DNA of 64,000 nucleotides, from assembly GCA_964348085.1 (NCBI GenBank), contig CAYGBI010000001.1, positions 62,001 to 126,000 of the forward strand, given 5' to 3'. Shown piece after piece: positions 8,906-17,939 of this stretch; the first letter of the stretch is position 1, and every line of letters begins with the position of its first letter. The DNA comes from VXYL01 sp964348085 (lineage in GTDB: Bacteria > Pseudomonadota > Gammaproteobacteria > Pseudomonadales > Azotimanducaceae). The notes under the pieces are model-generated. The model saw only the letters and a list, made by a program, of their open reading frames with translations. It was not told the DNA's origin and did no database searches. The position numbers and the translations under genes are program-made.

Positions 8906-9622
8906 CGACACCAGTGGTTCTATGCGCGAGAGGGTGTCGTCGATCTCGATTTGCGCCATGGGCTCGGCCATGGGCTCGGCCATGCGCCTGATGGAACCCA
9001 TCGCGCCGCCTTCGAGAAGCGAGGCCACCGACGGCACGAACTCTTGTCCTTGGCGCGGCTCGAAGCGAATCAACTCCCGTACGCCGTCGCGGCTGATGAC
9101 GACGCGGTCCCGGTAGACCTCCGCCAGTGTGGCATTGCCGGGTAGGCGCTCGCCGATGCGATAGCGTTCCGCCAATTGACCCCTGCGGGCGACCAGTGCC
9201 GCGGACGCCTGGGCGTCGTCGGCGACGAATACACCCACCAGTTTCAAAGACAGACGGGTCTCCTGCAGACTCTCCGTGCGCTCCCGAGCCACTTCGCCGG
9301 ACGACGTCGGCGTGCCAAACAAATGCATGGCGGCGATGCCCTCGACGGATACGGAGTGCCGTGTCGTCACCTGCGACACCGCGCTCGGCGTATCAGGCAC
9401 GGACTCCCGGCCCAACAGGAGGTCATACACCACGCTGGTCAGCGTATAGCCGAACACGATAAACCACACCACGCTAACCAGCGTGTACACCACGCCAGCA
9501 AAAATAACGAAGTACGCGGCGATCGCCAGCGGCTTGTGGAAGTCGACCACGAAGTTCACACGTCTTGCAGAGCGCACGATTCTAACAACCCGCCCCTGAC
9601 TTCGCCGTCTCCCGGCTTGCAA
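8615..9622 (-). CDS. gspC: Type II secretion system inner-membrane protein GspC
   Basis: GspC links the inner-membrane platform to the GspD secretin. The product has a short cytoplasmic N-terminus, a hydrophobic segment at about residues 31-60, a homology region with RLSLKLVGVFV at the centre, and a C-terminal PDZ domain (GLQRGDRIISVNGQAVGDP). A short repeat, MAEPMAEPMA, lies in the linker before the PDZ domain. The listed start is a TTG at 9622; GTG codons at 9577 and 9559 are reasonable alternatives because the membrane segment follows the latter directly. The gene lies 18 bases after gspN and 24 before the chimeric gene that shares its PDZ domain. Confidence 0.88.
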   Translation of the reverse strand: MQAGRRRSQGRVVRIVRSARRVNFVVDFHKPLAIAAYFVIFAGVVYTLVSVVWFIVFGYTLTSVVYDLLLGRESVPDTPSAVSQVTTRHSVSVEGIAAMHLFGTPTSSGEVARERTESLQETRLSLKLVGVFVADDAQASAALVARRGQLAERYRIGERLPGNATLAEVYRDRVVISRDGVRELIRFEPRQGQEFVPSVASLLEGGAMGSIRRMAEPMAEPMAQIEIDDTLSRIEPLVSYQDELATDPVKLLATLGLAEAPADDGGGYVIGAVADRPELKATGLQRGDRIISVNGQAVGDPESDRLELQKVVALGEVSIEIQRGERRFFWKLPIN

Positions 9623-9640
9623 CCTTCGCGGTCGCCCGCG

Positions 9641-10402
9641 CTAAAGCACTTGCTCCGAGACCGTGACCACCACCGCATCGTCCGCCGACGTGCCGGGCCA
9701 AGGATTGTCGGCGAGCACCGTGAAGCGCCTCGTGACGCCGATGTGCAGCCAGCCGTCCGCGGCCAACCGGGCGGTGACGAGCGCCGTATCATGCTCGTCA
9801 AAGACGCTGAGCACAAAGTCCTTGGGCGTTTCGCTGTTCCGGCCGTCGGCACGCTCGGTCGCGCCCGCGACAGCCGCCAAGCGACCGAACATGACCGGCA
9901 TCTCCACATCGTAGGTTCGACCCGAAAGCCGGTACACGGTTCGCCCGCCCGTCCAACGCACAGCGCCCCCCGCGCCCGGCTCTCGTCCAGTTCGCAGCCA
10001 CAAGTCCGAGACATCGAACGTGCCGTTGACGTTCATGTCGTAGGGCCCGAGAACTTGGTTCACCGAAGCGGCGTCGAGAACCCCGGCGACGGCGAGTTCG
10101 CGACCAGCCAAACCGAGAGCGGCGCTGCCGCTCAGGTTACGACTCGCGTGGCTGAGCCGCCAGTCTACGCGCAACTCGCCGACCAAGAGACGGGAGGGGC
10201 GCAGCGTCCAAGCGAAGCGACCGGCCTCGAACCCGTGGTAGACGACATGCGCTTGGCCGTTCCACCACGCGCCCCGCACGCCGAGCAAGACCAAGCCGTC
10301 AATGTCCGCAGCCGCCCGCGCCACGGTCCTCGCCGGTAGCATAGCGACGACCAAGACGACCACCATGGCTACGGCGAACGCCGCGTAACCAACCTTTCCC
10401 AC
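9641..10402 (-). CDS. gspN: Type II secretion system protein N (GspN)
   Basis: GspN is an auxiliary inner-membrane component of some type II secretion systems. The 253-residue product starts at a GTG with a single N-terminal hydrophobic segment (AAFAVAMVVVLVVAML). It continues as a beta-rich periplasmic domain with GVRGAWWNGQA near the start, a pattern typical of GspN/XpsN proteins. It begins 16 bases after the dapE stop and precedes gspC, so it probably belongs to the same transcript. The core genes gspE-M are not in the window. Confidence 0.8.
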   Translation of the reverse strand: MGKVGYAAFAVAMVVVLVVAMLPARTVARAAADIDGLVLLGVRGAWWNGQAHVVYHGFEAGRFAWTLRPSRLLVGELRVDWRLSHASRNLSGSAALGLAGRELAVAGVLDAASVNQVLGPYDMNVNGTFDVSDLWLRTGREPGAGGAVRWTGGRTVYRLSGRTYDVEMPVMFGRLAAVAGATERADGRNSETPKDFVLSVFDEHDTALVTARLAADGWLHIGVTRRFTVLADNPWPGTSADDAVVVTVSEQVL

Positions 10403-10417
10403 CCCGGTTGAGCGATC

Positions 10418-11572
10418 CTACGGCGCTAACAAGCGGCGAATGATGCGCTCGTAAACGCTAGCCAACGGCGCCAAGTCGTCGACTCGCACGCACTCGTTGC
10501 GCTTGTGGATGGTGGCGTTGACCGGGCCGAGTTCCACCACCTCGGCGCCGGCGGGGGCGATGAATCGACCATCGGACGTACCGCCGGAGGTCGAAGGGCG
10601 CGCATCGATGCCAAGGGCCAAGCGAATCGCTTGACGCACGGCGGGGATCAGTTCGCCCCCGCGGGTAATGAACGGCTGACCAGATAGCCGCCAAGCGATG
10701 TCGAAGTCGACGCCGGTTGCGGCGAACGCCCGCTCGACGGCGGCCCGCAGCAGAGCCGGCGAGTTGAGCGGACTGAACCGAAAGTTGAACTGGCAGTCGA
10801 GTTCGCCCGGAATAACGTTGCCCGCGCCGGTCCCCGCGGAGATGTTGGAAACTTGAAAGCTCGTCGGCGGGAAGTCTTGGTCCCCCTCGTCCCAAGACGC
10901 GGCGACGAGTTCGCCGAGCGCGGTGGCGGCGGCGTGAATCGGATTCACGGCCTGTTCGGGATAGGCGACGTGTCCTTGCACGCCCTTTACGGTCGCCGCG
11001 CCGGAGAGCGAACCGCGGCGGCCGACACGAACCGTGTCGCCCAACTTGGCGGCGGAAGACGGCTCGCCGACGACGCAGTAGTCGAGCCGCACGTCGCGTC
11101 GCAGCAGTTCGTCCACCACCCGCACCGTGCCGTCCACGGCGTCGGCTTCTTCGTCGCTGGTGATGAGGAAGGCGAGCGTGCCGGGATGGTCGGGATGCGC
11201 GGCGACGAATCGTTCACTGGCGCAAACCATGGCGGCGAGGCTGGACTTCATGTCGGCGGCGCCACGGCCGTACAGGTAGCCGTCGCGCAGCGTCGGTTGG
11301 AAGGGCGGAGACCACCACTCCGCTTCCGGACCGCTCGGCACCACATCCGTGTGGCCGGCGAAAACCAGCAGCGGAGCGCCGTCGCCGTGCGTCGCCCAAA
11401 AATTGTCGACCTCCCCGAAGCGCATCCGTTCCGCAGCAAACCCGGCCGCCGCCAAGCGTTCAATCAAAAGCTCTTGGCAGCCGCAGTCCCTCGGCGACAC
11501 CGACGGGCGCTCGATCAGCGCCGAGGTAAGCGCCAACACGTCCTGCCGGAGCGCTTTGTCGGCGCTGCTCAT
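10418..11572 (-). CDS. dapE: Succinyl-diaminopimelate desuccinylase DapE
   Basis: DapE is a dinuclear zinc hydrolase that frees LL-diaminopimelate for lysine and peptidoglycan synthesis. The 384-residue product has AGHTDVVPSG (metal His and Asp), YGRGAADMKSSLAAMV (bridging Asp), TSDEEADAVDGT (catalytic Glu and metal Glu), GEPSSAAKLGD and GGTSDGRFI. I start it at the ATG at 11572, because the frame continues upstream only as an antisense-like stretch within dapC. That ATG overlaps the dapC stop as ATGA, indicating translational coupling with the previous enzyme of the same pathway. Confidence 0.95.
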   Translation of the reverse strand: MSSADKALRQDVLALTSALIERPSVSPRDCGCQELLIERLAAAGFAAERMRFGEVDNFWATHGDGAPLLVFAGHTDVVPSGPEAEWWSPPFQPTLRDGYLYGRGAADMKSSLAAMVCASERFVAAHPDHPGTLAFLITSDEEADAVDGTVRVVDELLRRDVRLDYCVVGEPSSAAKLGDTVRVGRRGSLSGAATVKGVQGHVAYPEQAVNPIHAAATALGELVAASWDEGDQDFPPTSFQVSNISAGTGAGNVIPGELDCQFNFRFSPLNSPALLRAAVERAFAATGVDFDIAWRLSGQPFITRGGELIPAVRQAIRLALGIDARPSTSGGTSDGRFIAPAGAEVVELGPVNATIHKRNECVRVDDLAPLASVYERIIRRLLAP

Positions 11573-12771
11573 CGCCCGGCGCTTCCCGCCTGCAACTCGG
11601 CGGCGCAATCCGCCACGCGACGCGCCGCGAGGACACATTCCTCCAAGCCCGCGACCAAGGCGATGCGCACCCGCCCCGCGCCCGGATTGACGCCGTTCGC
11701 CTCGCGTCCGAGATACGCGCCCGGCAGCACCACGATGTGCTCCCGCTCGAAGAGCCGCGCCGCGAATACTTCGCCGGCGACGGGCGTGCGGGGCCAGAGA
11801 TAGAACGCCGCCGGCGGCATGTCCACGTCCAAGACTTGCGCGAGGATTGGATAGACGGCATCGAACTTGGCGCGGTACGCGGCACGGTTGGCGACGACAT
11901 GCTCCTCGTCGCCCCACGCCAATACGCTCGCTCGCGCCACATGCACGGGCATGGCGCAACCGTGGTAGGTGCGGTAGTTATAGAAGCGCTCGATGAGCGC
12001 AGCGTCGCCGGCGACGAACCCGGAACGCAGCCCCGGCAGGTTCGAGCGCTTCGACAAGCTGTTCAAGGCTACGCAACGAGCGTCGCCCAAGCCCGCACGG
12101 GCCGCGGCCTGCAACAAGCCCGGAGGCGGGTTGCCCTCGTCGCGGTAGATCTCCGAATAACACTCATCGGCGGCGACAACGAAGTCGTATTCGTGCGCCC
12201 GACGCACCAAGTTCGCCAGCGTCGCTTCCGGAATCACCTCGCCGGACGGATTGCCTGGGTTGCAGACATAAACCAATTCCGCCGCGCGCCATGCCTCCTC
12301 CGGCACGCTGTCGAAATCGGGAACGCCGGTCGCGGGGACATAGAACGGCGTGGCGCCACCCAGAAGCGCCGCCCCTTCGTAGATCTGATAGAACGGGTTC
12401 GGCATCAGCACCCGCGCGCCGCGCCTGCCGGACAACGTGGCTTGGCCGAACGCGAACAGCGCTTCGCGGGTGCCCGCAACCGGCAACACTTGGCTGCCGG
12501 GATCGAGCGCGACGCCATAGCGGCGCTGGTTCCAGTCGGCGATAGCGGTACGCAGCTCGTCGCTGCCCTTGGTCGGCGGATAGGTGGCCAAGCCGCGACG
12601 GATTTCGGCCTCGTCGGTCAACGCGGCAACTACGAACTCGGGCGCCGAGTGTTTCGGCTCGCCCAAGGACAGCGGCACCCGCTCCTTCGCGGGGTCCGGC
12701 GTCAAGCCGGCGAGCAACGCATTCAGGCGCTCGAAGGGATACGGTTCGAGCTGATCGAGACGCGGGTTCAC
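11569..12771 (-). CDS. dapC: N-succinyldiaminopimelate aminotransferase DapC
   Basis: This PLP-dependent class I/II aminotransferase makes N-succinyl-LL-diaminopimelate, the substrate of DapE. The 400 residues start at a GTG overlapping the glnD stop. Visible family features are the substrate-side sequence LGEPKHSAPE, YVCNPGNPSGEV (cofactor-binding Asn), AADECYSEIY (PLP-pyridine Asp) and SLSKRSNLPGLRSGF with the Schiff-base lysine. Its place between glnD and dapE and the shared pathway with dapE make DapC more likely than a generic aspartate aminotransferase. Confidence 0.9.
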   Translation of the reverse strand: MNPRLDQLEPYPFERLNALLAGLTPDPAKERVPLSLGEPKHSAPEFVVAALTDEAEIRRGLATYPPTKGSDELRTAIADWNQRRYGVALDPGSQVLPVAGTREALFAFGQATLSGRRGARVLMPNPFYQIYEGAALLGGATPFYVPATGVPDFDSVPEEAWRAAELVYVCNPGNPSGEVIPEATLANLVRRAHEYDFVVAADECYSEIYRDEGNPPPGLLQAAARAGLGDARCVALNSLSKRSNLPGLRSGFVAGDAALIERFYNYRTYHGCAMPVHVARASVLAWGDEEHVVANRAAYRAKFDAVYPILAQVLDVDMPPAAFYLWPRTPVAGEVFAARLFEREHIVVLPGAYLGREANGVNPGAGRVRIALVAGLEECVLAARRVADCAAELQAGSAGR

Positions 12772-15413
12772 GGCCGGTCTTGCGCAATCTCGGCGTCCAG
12801 CCGCACGCGAATGGCGTCGGCGATGGTCTGCGCGTGACCGGTGTGGGTGATCGCCCGTTTTGCTTGGTTGGTGATCTCGAACACGTCCTCGACGCGCTCC
12901 CCCAAGGTCGTGATTCTGGCACCCCGCACGTTGATATCCAGTTCGGCGAACAGTTCGCCGAGCGTGGACAACAACCCCGGGCGGTCCGAAGCCACCACGC
13001 GCAGCGTCGATGTAGACGCGCCAAGCGGCGTCTCCAGCGCGACTTCGGTGGGCATGACGAACTGCTTATGTTGCCGCGACACCCGTCGCGACGGGCGCTT
13101 GCCGCCGCCGGCACCGAGGGCTTCCGCCAACGAAGCCGCCAGTCGGCGGCGCGCCTCGCCGTTCAGCGTGAGCCGCCGGCCCTCGTTGTCGAGCACAACA
13201 TAGGCGTTGAAGCAAAGCCCCGCGGCGCTGGTGGAGATTTGCGCCGCAGCGACCATGAGACCCAGAGCGTCAATGGCGGCCACGCTGTCCGCGAACAAAT
13301 CGTTCCGGTCCGAGGCGTAGAGGAAAATCTCCGTCGCGCCCTCCTCGCTCACTTCGCCGCTCAAGTCGAAAATGCATACGAGCGGTCCTGCCGCCAAGTC
13401 GTGCGCACGGATGGCGCGGGTGATCGCCGCGACTTGCCGCGGCGAATGGTGCAGGAAAAAGTTGTCGCCGATATCCGCCCAGATTTCGAGCGCCTCCGCT
13501 CGGTCGATGCCGCTTTCGCCGAGTTTGGCAAGCGCCGTCGCCCGGCACTCCCGCGCACGTTCATCGCGCCCGGCGGGCGTGTCCAAGCCACGCCGGAGCG
13601 CTTGCCGGGCGCCGTAGTAGAGCTGCCGCAAGAGCGTGGCGCGCCAACTGTTCCACAGCGTGGGATTGGTGGCGTTGATGTCCGCCACGGTGAGCGCGTA
13701 CAGGTAGTTCAGGCGCACCTCGGTGGCCATGACAGCGGCGAACTCGCTCACCACTTCGGGGTCCGCGATGTCCTTGCGCTGGGCCGTCGCCGACATCAAT
13801 AGATGATTGCGCACCAACCACGCCACCAATTCCGTGTCTTCGTCGGCCAAGCCGTGCCGGCCGCAAAAGCGCACCACGTCGACGGCGCCGAGTTCCGAGT
13901 GGTCGCCGCCGCGCCCCTTGCCGATGTCGTGGAAGAGGCCGGCGATGTAGAGCAGTTCGATCTTCGGCAGGTTGCGCACCACGTGCGATGCGACCGGAAA
14001 CTTCTCCCGCGCCGAGCGGTAGTGGAAGCGGCGCATCTGACGAATGACCATCATGGTGTGCGCGTCCACCGTGTAGATGTGGAACAGGTCGTGCTGCATC
14101 TGCCCGATGACGCTGCCGTATTCGGGGATATAGCGGCCCAGCACGCCGTAGCGCCGCATGCGCGTAAGCTGGCTGACCAAGGTGTACGGGGCGCGCAGCA
14201 ACGCTAGGAAGTAGCCGGTGACCTCCGGATCCCGGCGAAAGTCCTCGTCGATCAGGTGCAGGTGCTCGCGCACCAAACGGATGGTGACGGCGCGCACCCC
14301 GTCAATGTCGCGGCGATTGGCCATCAGCACGAACATTTCCATGATCGCCGCCGGTCGCTTGGCGAACACGTCGTCGCTGGTGGTCTCGATGTAGTGGTTG
14401 TTGATGCGAAACCTAGCGTTCAGCGGCTCGATGCGAGGACGCTCGCCGGTGCGCAGGATCGCCTCGTCGAAGTGTTGCAGGAGGATGTCGTTGACCTCGC
14501 GCAGCAGCAATACATGACGGTAAAAGTCGTGCATGAACTGCTCCACGGCGAGCTTCGCCGAGGTGTCTTGGTAGCCGAAACGTTTGGCGAGCTCGCGCTG
14601 GTAATCGAACAGCAAACGGTCCTCGCGCCGCCCGGCGACAAGGTGCAGGCCGAAGCGCACCCGCCAGAGAAAGCGGCGACCTTCGACGAGCCAGCGGCAC
14701 TCGAGCGGCGTCAAGAAGCCCGAGGCCACGAGGTCCGCCGGCACAGCCGAGCCGCAGTGTCGCTGCGTGATCCAGAGTACCGTTTGGATGTCCCGCAGGC
14801 CGCCGGGCGAACTCTTGATGTTCGGCTCCAAACCGTAATCCATGTGGTCGAACTGCCGATGCCGTTCCGCTTGCTCGTCGTGTTTGGCTCGATAGAAGCG
14901 GCGGCTCGGCCAGAACGACCGCCGGGCCAGGAGCCTGTCGAGCTTGGCCGCGAGCGGGTGGCCGCCGGCCAAGTGGCGGCGTTCCATCATCGTCGTAGCC
15001 ACGGTGACGTCGTGCGACGCCTCGCGCTTGCAGTCGGCGAGGGTGCGCACGCTGTGGCCGATGTCGAGACGCAGATCCCAGAGCAGGCGCACGAAAGCTG
15101 CGATTTCCTCGCGCACCGCCTGCGGGCGTTTGGCCAAGATCAGCAAGTCGATGTCCGAGTGCGGGTGCAATTCGGCGCGCCCGTAGCCGCCGACCGCCAA
15201 CAATGCCAAGTTGTCGTTGTGCTGAAACCAGTGCTGCCAGATTTCCGCCAAGAAAGCGTCGATGAAACGCGCCCGCGCCAAGACCAACTGCTCTACGTCC
15301 GCTCCCGCCCAGAACTTGGCGGCGAGCGAGGCGTCCGCTTGCCCGATGCGCCGCCGCAGTTCCTCGGTGTCGGGCAAGGGAACGGCGCCCGCCGACGCCG
15401 AACCCGCCTTCAT
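12768..15413 (-). CDS. glnD: Bifunctional [protein-PII] uridylyltransferase/uridylyl-removing enzyme GlnD
   Basis: GlnD senses glutamine and adds or removes UMP on PII proteins. The 881-residue product has the nucleotidyltransferase motif GGYGRAELHPHSDIDLLIL near residues 75-93, an HD phosphohydrolase site HDIGKGRGGDHSE in the middle, and two C-terminal ACT domains (the last near VVASDRPGLLSTLGELFAEL). The start is the ATG at 15413, which overlaps the map stop as ATGA; the frame runs further up only inside map. The gene order map-glnD-dap is also seen in Escherichia coli, where dapD follows. Confidence 0.95.
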   Translation of the reverse strand: MKAGSASAGAVPLPDTEELRRRIGQADASLAAKFWAGADVEQLVLARARFIDAFLAEIWQHWFQHNDNLALLAVGGYGRAELHPHSDIDLLILAKRPQAVREEIAAFVRLLWDLRLDIGHSVRTLADCKREASHDVTVATTMMERRHLAGGHPLAAKLDRLLARRSFWPSRRFYRAKHDEQAERHRQFDHMDYGLEPNIKSSPGGLRDIQTVLWITQRHCGSAVPADLVASGFLTPLECRWLVEGRRFLWRVRFGLHLVAGRREDRLLFDYQRELAKRFGYQDTSAKLAVEQFMHDFYRHVLLLREVNDILLQHFDEAILRTGERPRIEPLNARFRINNHYIETTSDDVFAKRPAAIMEMFVLMANRRDIDGVRAVTIRLVREHLHLIDEDFRRDPEVTGYFLALLRAPYTLVSQLTRMRRYGVLGRYIPEYGSVIGQMQHDLFHIYTVDAHTMMVIRQMRRFHYRSAREKFPVASHVVRNLPKIELLYIAGLFHDIGKGRGGDHSELGAVDVVRFCGRHGLADEDTELVAWLVRNHLLMSATAQRKDIADPEVVSEFAAVMATEVRLNYLYALTVADINATNPTLWNSWRATLLRQLYYGARQALRRGLDTPAGRDERARECRATALAKLGESGIDRAEALEIWADIGDNFFLHHSPRQVAAITRAIRAHDLAAGPLVCIFDLSGEVSEEGATEIFLYASDRNDLFADSVAAIDALGLMVAAAQISTSAAGLCFNAYVVLDNEGRRLTLNGEARRRLAASLAEALGAGGGKRPSRRVSRQHKQFVMPTEVALETPLGASTSTLRVVASDRPGLLSTLGELFAELDINVRGARITTLGERVEDVFEITNQAKRAITHTGHAQTIADAIRVRLDAEIAQDRP

Positions 15414-16474
15414 CCGCGCGTCGACGAGCGCCGCCAAAACGAATGCTTGGGCCGCCGCTCGCCCCGCTCCCGGGGCAAGGACTCGCGCGACTCGCGCCTT
15501 CCCTGCTGATCGGGAAGTCTCTTTGGCATGGGCCTGGCGGCTTGGTGGGCGTTGTCGGCGGGCGGTTGCTCCGACGCGGCGTCGGCGCTCTCCCCGCGCT
15601 CGCCACCCGATTCGTCCTCGCCGATGTCGGACACATCTTCGTCCTCGCCGGTGTCGGACACATCCCTGCTCGCGGGCTCGAGACCGGCGGCCCGCTCCTC
15701 CTCCCGCAGGGTCAACACCTCGAAACCGTCCGCCGTGACCAAGATGGTGTGCTCCCACTGCGCCGAGAGCTTGTGGTCCTTCGTGACCACCGTCCACATG
15801 TCCGGCAACACCTTGGCGTGCCGTCTGCCGGCGTTCACCATCGGCTCGATGGTGAAGGTCATGCCTTCCCGCAGCACTTCACCTTGGCCCTGCTTGCCGT
15901 AATGCATGATCTGCGGTTCGTCATGGAACACTTCGCCGATACCGTGGCCGCAATACTCGCGCACCACGGAGAAGCGGTTGGCGTGCGCATGGCGAGCGAT
16001 GGCGAAGCCGATGTCGCCGATATGCGCCCCGGGGCGAACTTGCCGAATGCCTGCGTACAGGCACTCCTGGGTGACCGTCACCAGCCGCTGGGCCAGTACG
16101 CTGGCGTCGCCGACGAAATACATCTTGCTGGTGTCGCCATGGAAGCCGTCCTTCTTCACGGTCACGTCAATGTTCAACACGTCGCCCCGCTTCAACACCT
16201 TTTTCGGCGACGGAATGCCGTGGCAGATCACATGGTTCACCGAAGTGCAGATGGACTTCGGAAAGGGCGGCACGCCCTCGGCGTTGGAGTAGTTGAGACA
16301 AGCCGGGATGCAATCGATTTCGTTGACGATGTAGTCGTGGCAGATGCGATCAAGCTCATCGGTGGTGACCCCCGGCCGCACATGCTCGCCAATCATCTCC
16401 AACACGCTCGCCGCCAAGCGACCGGCGACGCGCATCTTGTCGATTTCCTCCGGCGACTTGGTGGGGACGACCAT
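15410..16474 (-). CDS. map: Type I methionine aminopeptidase with a long C-terminal tail
   Basis: MetAP removes the initiator methionine from new proteins. Residues 1-260 follow E. coli Map closely (EEIDKMRVAGRLAASVLEMI), with metal ligands in NIDVTVKKDGFHGDTSKMY, YCGHGIGEVFHDEPQI, TFTIEPM and QWEHTILV. The family normally ends here, but this protein adds about 90 residues: an acidic repeat (DVSDTGEDE, DVSDIGEDE) and then a basic Arg/Pro-rich tail. The tail is in frame and leads into the ATGA overlap with glnD. I prefer the ATG at 16474, which matches the E. coli N-terminus; a TTG at 16495 is possible. Confidence 0.9.
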   Translation of the reverse strand: MVVPTKSPEEIDKMRVAGRLAASVLEMIGEHVRPGVTTDELDRICHDYIVNEIDCIPACLNYSNAEGVPPFPKSICTSVNHVICHGIPSPKKVLKRGDVLNIDVTVKKDGFHGDTSKMYFVGDASVLAQRLVTVTQECLYAGIRQVRPGAHIGDIGFAIARHAHANRFSVVREYCGHGIGEVFHDEPQIMHYGKQGQGEVLREGMTFTIEPMVNAGRRHAKVLPDMWTVVTKDHKLSAQWEHTILVTADGFEVLTLREEERAAGLEPASRDVSDTGEDEDVSDIGEDESGGERGESADAASEQPPADNAHQAARPMPKRLPDQQGRRESRESLPRERGERRPKHSFWRRSSTRG

Positions 16475-16542
16475 AGGCTGGGGAGTATGGGCCAACGCAC
16501 CCGAGTATGCGAGTCGCCGTGAGTCCCGTCACGTCCTTGGCG

Positions 16543-16562
16543 GCGCCGGCAGACGCCGGCGC
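16543..16562. other. GC-rich hairpin between map and the CoA-transferase gene
   Basis: GCGCCGGC at 16543-16550 is followed after four bases by its complement GCCGGCGC at 16555-16562. There is no T run on either side. A second stem, CCGAGC (16569-16574) with GCTCGG (16596-16601), follows. Both lie in the short divergent gap, so they could shape either 5' leader. Confidence 0.4.
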
Positions 16563-16624
16563 TTGATTCCGAGCGGTGGTAGTTGTTCACTAGCGGCTCG
16601 GAGCAGCCACTTAGGGAGAGTCTT

Positions 16625-17842
16625 GTGCCGGCGTTGGACGGAGTGAGAGTTCTCGATATGACCCAGTACGAAGCGGGCACTTCCTGTACGCAAGCCTTGG
16701 CGTGGCTGGGGGCCGATGTGGTGAAGGTGGAAGCGCCCGAGTACGGCGACCCGGGGCGGGGCGTCGGGCGTTCCAGCAACAAGGACTACTCCGCTTACTT
16801 CTGCGCGTGGAACGCCAACAAGCGGAGTCTCGCCCTCGACTTGCGCAGCGAGCAGGGCCACGACCTCTTCATGCGCCTAGTGCCGAAGTTCGACGTTTTC
16901 GTCGAAAACTACGGGCCAGGCGTCGTCGAGCGCCTGAACATAGGCTACGACCGGCTCAAGGCCGTCAACCCCCGCCTCGTCTACGCCCGCATAAAGGGCT
17001 TCGGCACGAGCGGGCCGTATGCGGGTTTCCGTAGCATGGACATGGTGGCGCAAGCCGCCGCCGGCGCGTTCTCGATTACCGGCGAAGCCGACGGGCCACC
17101 GATGATGCCCGGGCCGACCACCGGCGATTCCGGCACCGGCGTGCAAGCCGCGATGGCGATCTTGGCCGCCTACGTGCAACGCTTGCGCACTGGCGAGGGA
17201 CAAGAAATCGAGCTCTCCATGCAGGAAGCCATGGCGTACTACGTGCGCACCCGCGCCTACATCGGTTCCGCTTGGGGCACCAAGGCGACGCCGCGCAGCG
17301 GCAACGCCGGTGGCCTGCCGCCGGTCAACATCTATCCGTGCAAGCCGTTCGGCCCGAACGACTACATCTATCTGATGCCCGTCAATCAAGATCACTGGGA
17401 TGGGCTGTGCGCCGCCATCGACCGCGCCGACCTGCTCATCGACTCGCGCTTCGCCACCACGCGGGACCGCATCGAACACGGCGAAGCGCTATACGAGGAA
17501 GTCGCAAGCTTCACACGAGCGCACACCAAGTACGAAGCCATGGAAACCATCGCCGCCGCCGGCGTGCCCTGCTCGGCCTGTTTGGACACCGGCGAACTGC
17601 ACCACGACAAACACCTGACCGAACGCGGCTTCGTGCATGAACTGGAGCTTCCCGTGCATGGTTCCGTGCCAATGCTCGGTTTCGCGCCGCGGCTGTCCGA
17701 ATCCCACGTGCCGATGACCCGCCCGCCACGGTTGGGCGAGCACACGGACGAAGTGTTGGCCAAGGAGCTCGGCTTGGGCGACGACGAGTTGACGACGTTG
17801 CGCACCGCGGGCGTGATCGGCGACGCGGCACGCTTCAACTGA
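16625..17842 (+). CDS. CaiB/BaiF (family III) CoA-transferase
   Basis: Family III CoA-transferases move CoA between carboxylic acids through an aspartyl-CoA intermediate. The 405-residue product begins MPALDGVRVLDMTQYEAGT, the standard family opening, with WLGADVVKVEAPEYGDPGR next, FVENYGPGVVERL, and GFGTSGPYAGFRSMDMVAQA, in which the Asp after SM is the expected catalytic residue. I chose the GTG at 16625 because AGGGAGAG lies four bases upstream; the frame is open to a TTG at 16583. The substrate cannot be told from sequence. The gene stands between map and rpsB with no pathway partner beside it. Confidence 0.88.
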   Translation: MPALDGVRVLDMTQYEAGTSCTQALAWLGADVVKVEAPEYGDPGRGVGRSSNKDYSAYFCAWNANKRSLALDLRSEQGHDLFMRLVPKFDVFVENYGPGVVERLNIGYDRLKAVNPRLVYARIKGFGTSGPYAGFRSMDMVAQAAAGAFSITGEADGPPMMPGPTTGDSGTGVQAAMAILAAYVQRLRTGEGQEIELSMQEAMAYYVRTRAYIGSAWGTKATPRSGNAGGLPPVNIYPCKPFGPNDYIYLMPVNQDHWDGLCAAIDRADLLIDSRFATTRDRIEHGEALYEEVASFTRAHTKYEAMETIAAAGVPCSACLDTGELHHDKHLTERGFVHELELPVHGSVPMLGFAPRLSESHVPMTRPPRLGEHTDEVLAKELGLGDDELTTLRTAGVIGDAARFN

Positions 17843-17939
17843 GCCGGTACGAGCCACCGACGCAAACTCAGACATGGCTTACAAGAAAATCAGCCGCTGA
17901 CCACAGACGCCGTGGGCGCCGCGTCGTTAACGTGGCGCG

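Noticed and set aside
11573..11959. Upstream extension of the dapE frame
   Set aside because: The extra residues lie wholly within dapC and are Arg/Gly-rich shadow sequence; the ATG at 11572 with ATGA overlap gives a normal DapE N-terminus.
15414..15797. Upstream extension of the glnD frame
   Set aside because: It overlaps map and reads as low-complexity Arg/Gly sequence. The ATG at 15413 fits both the family start and the overlap pattern.
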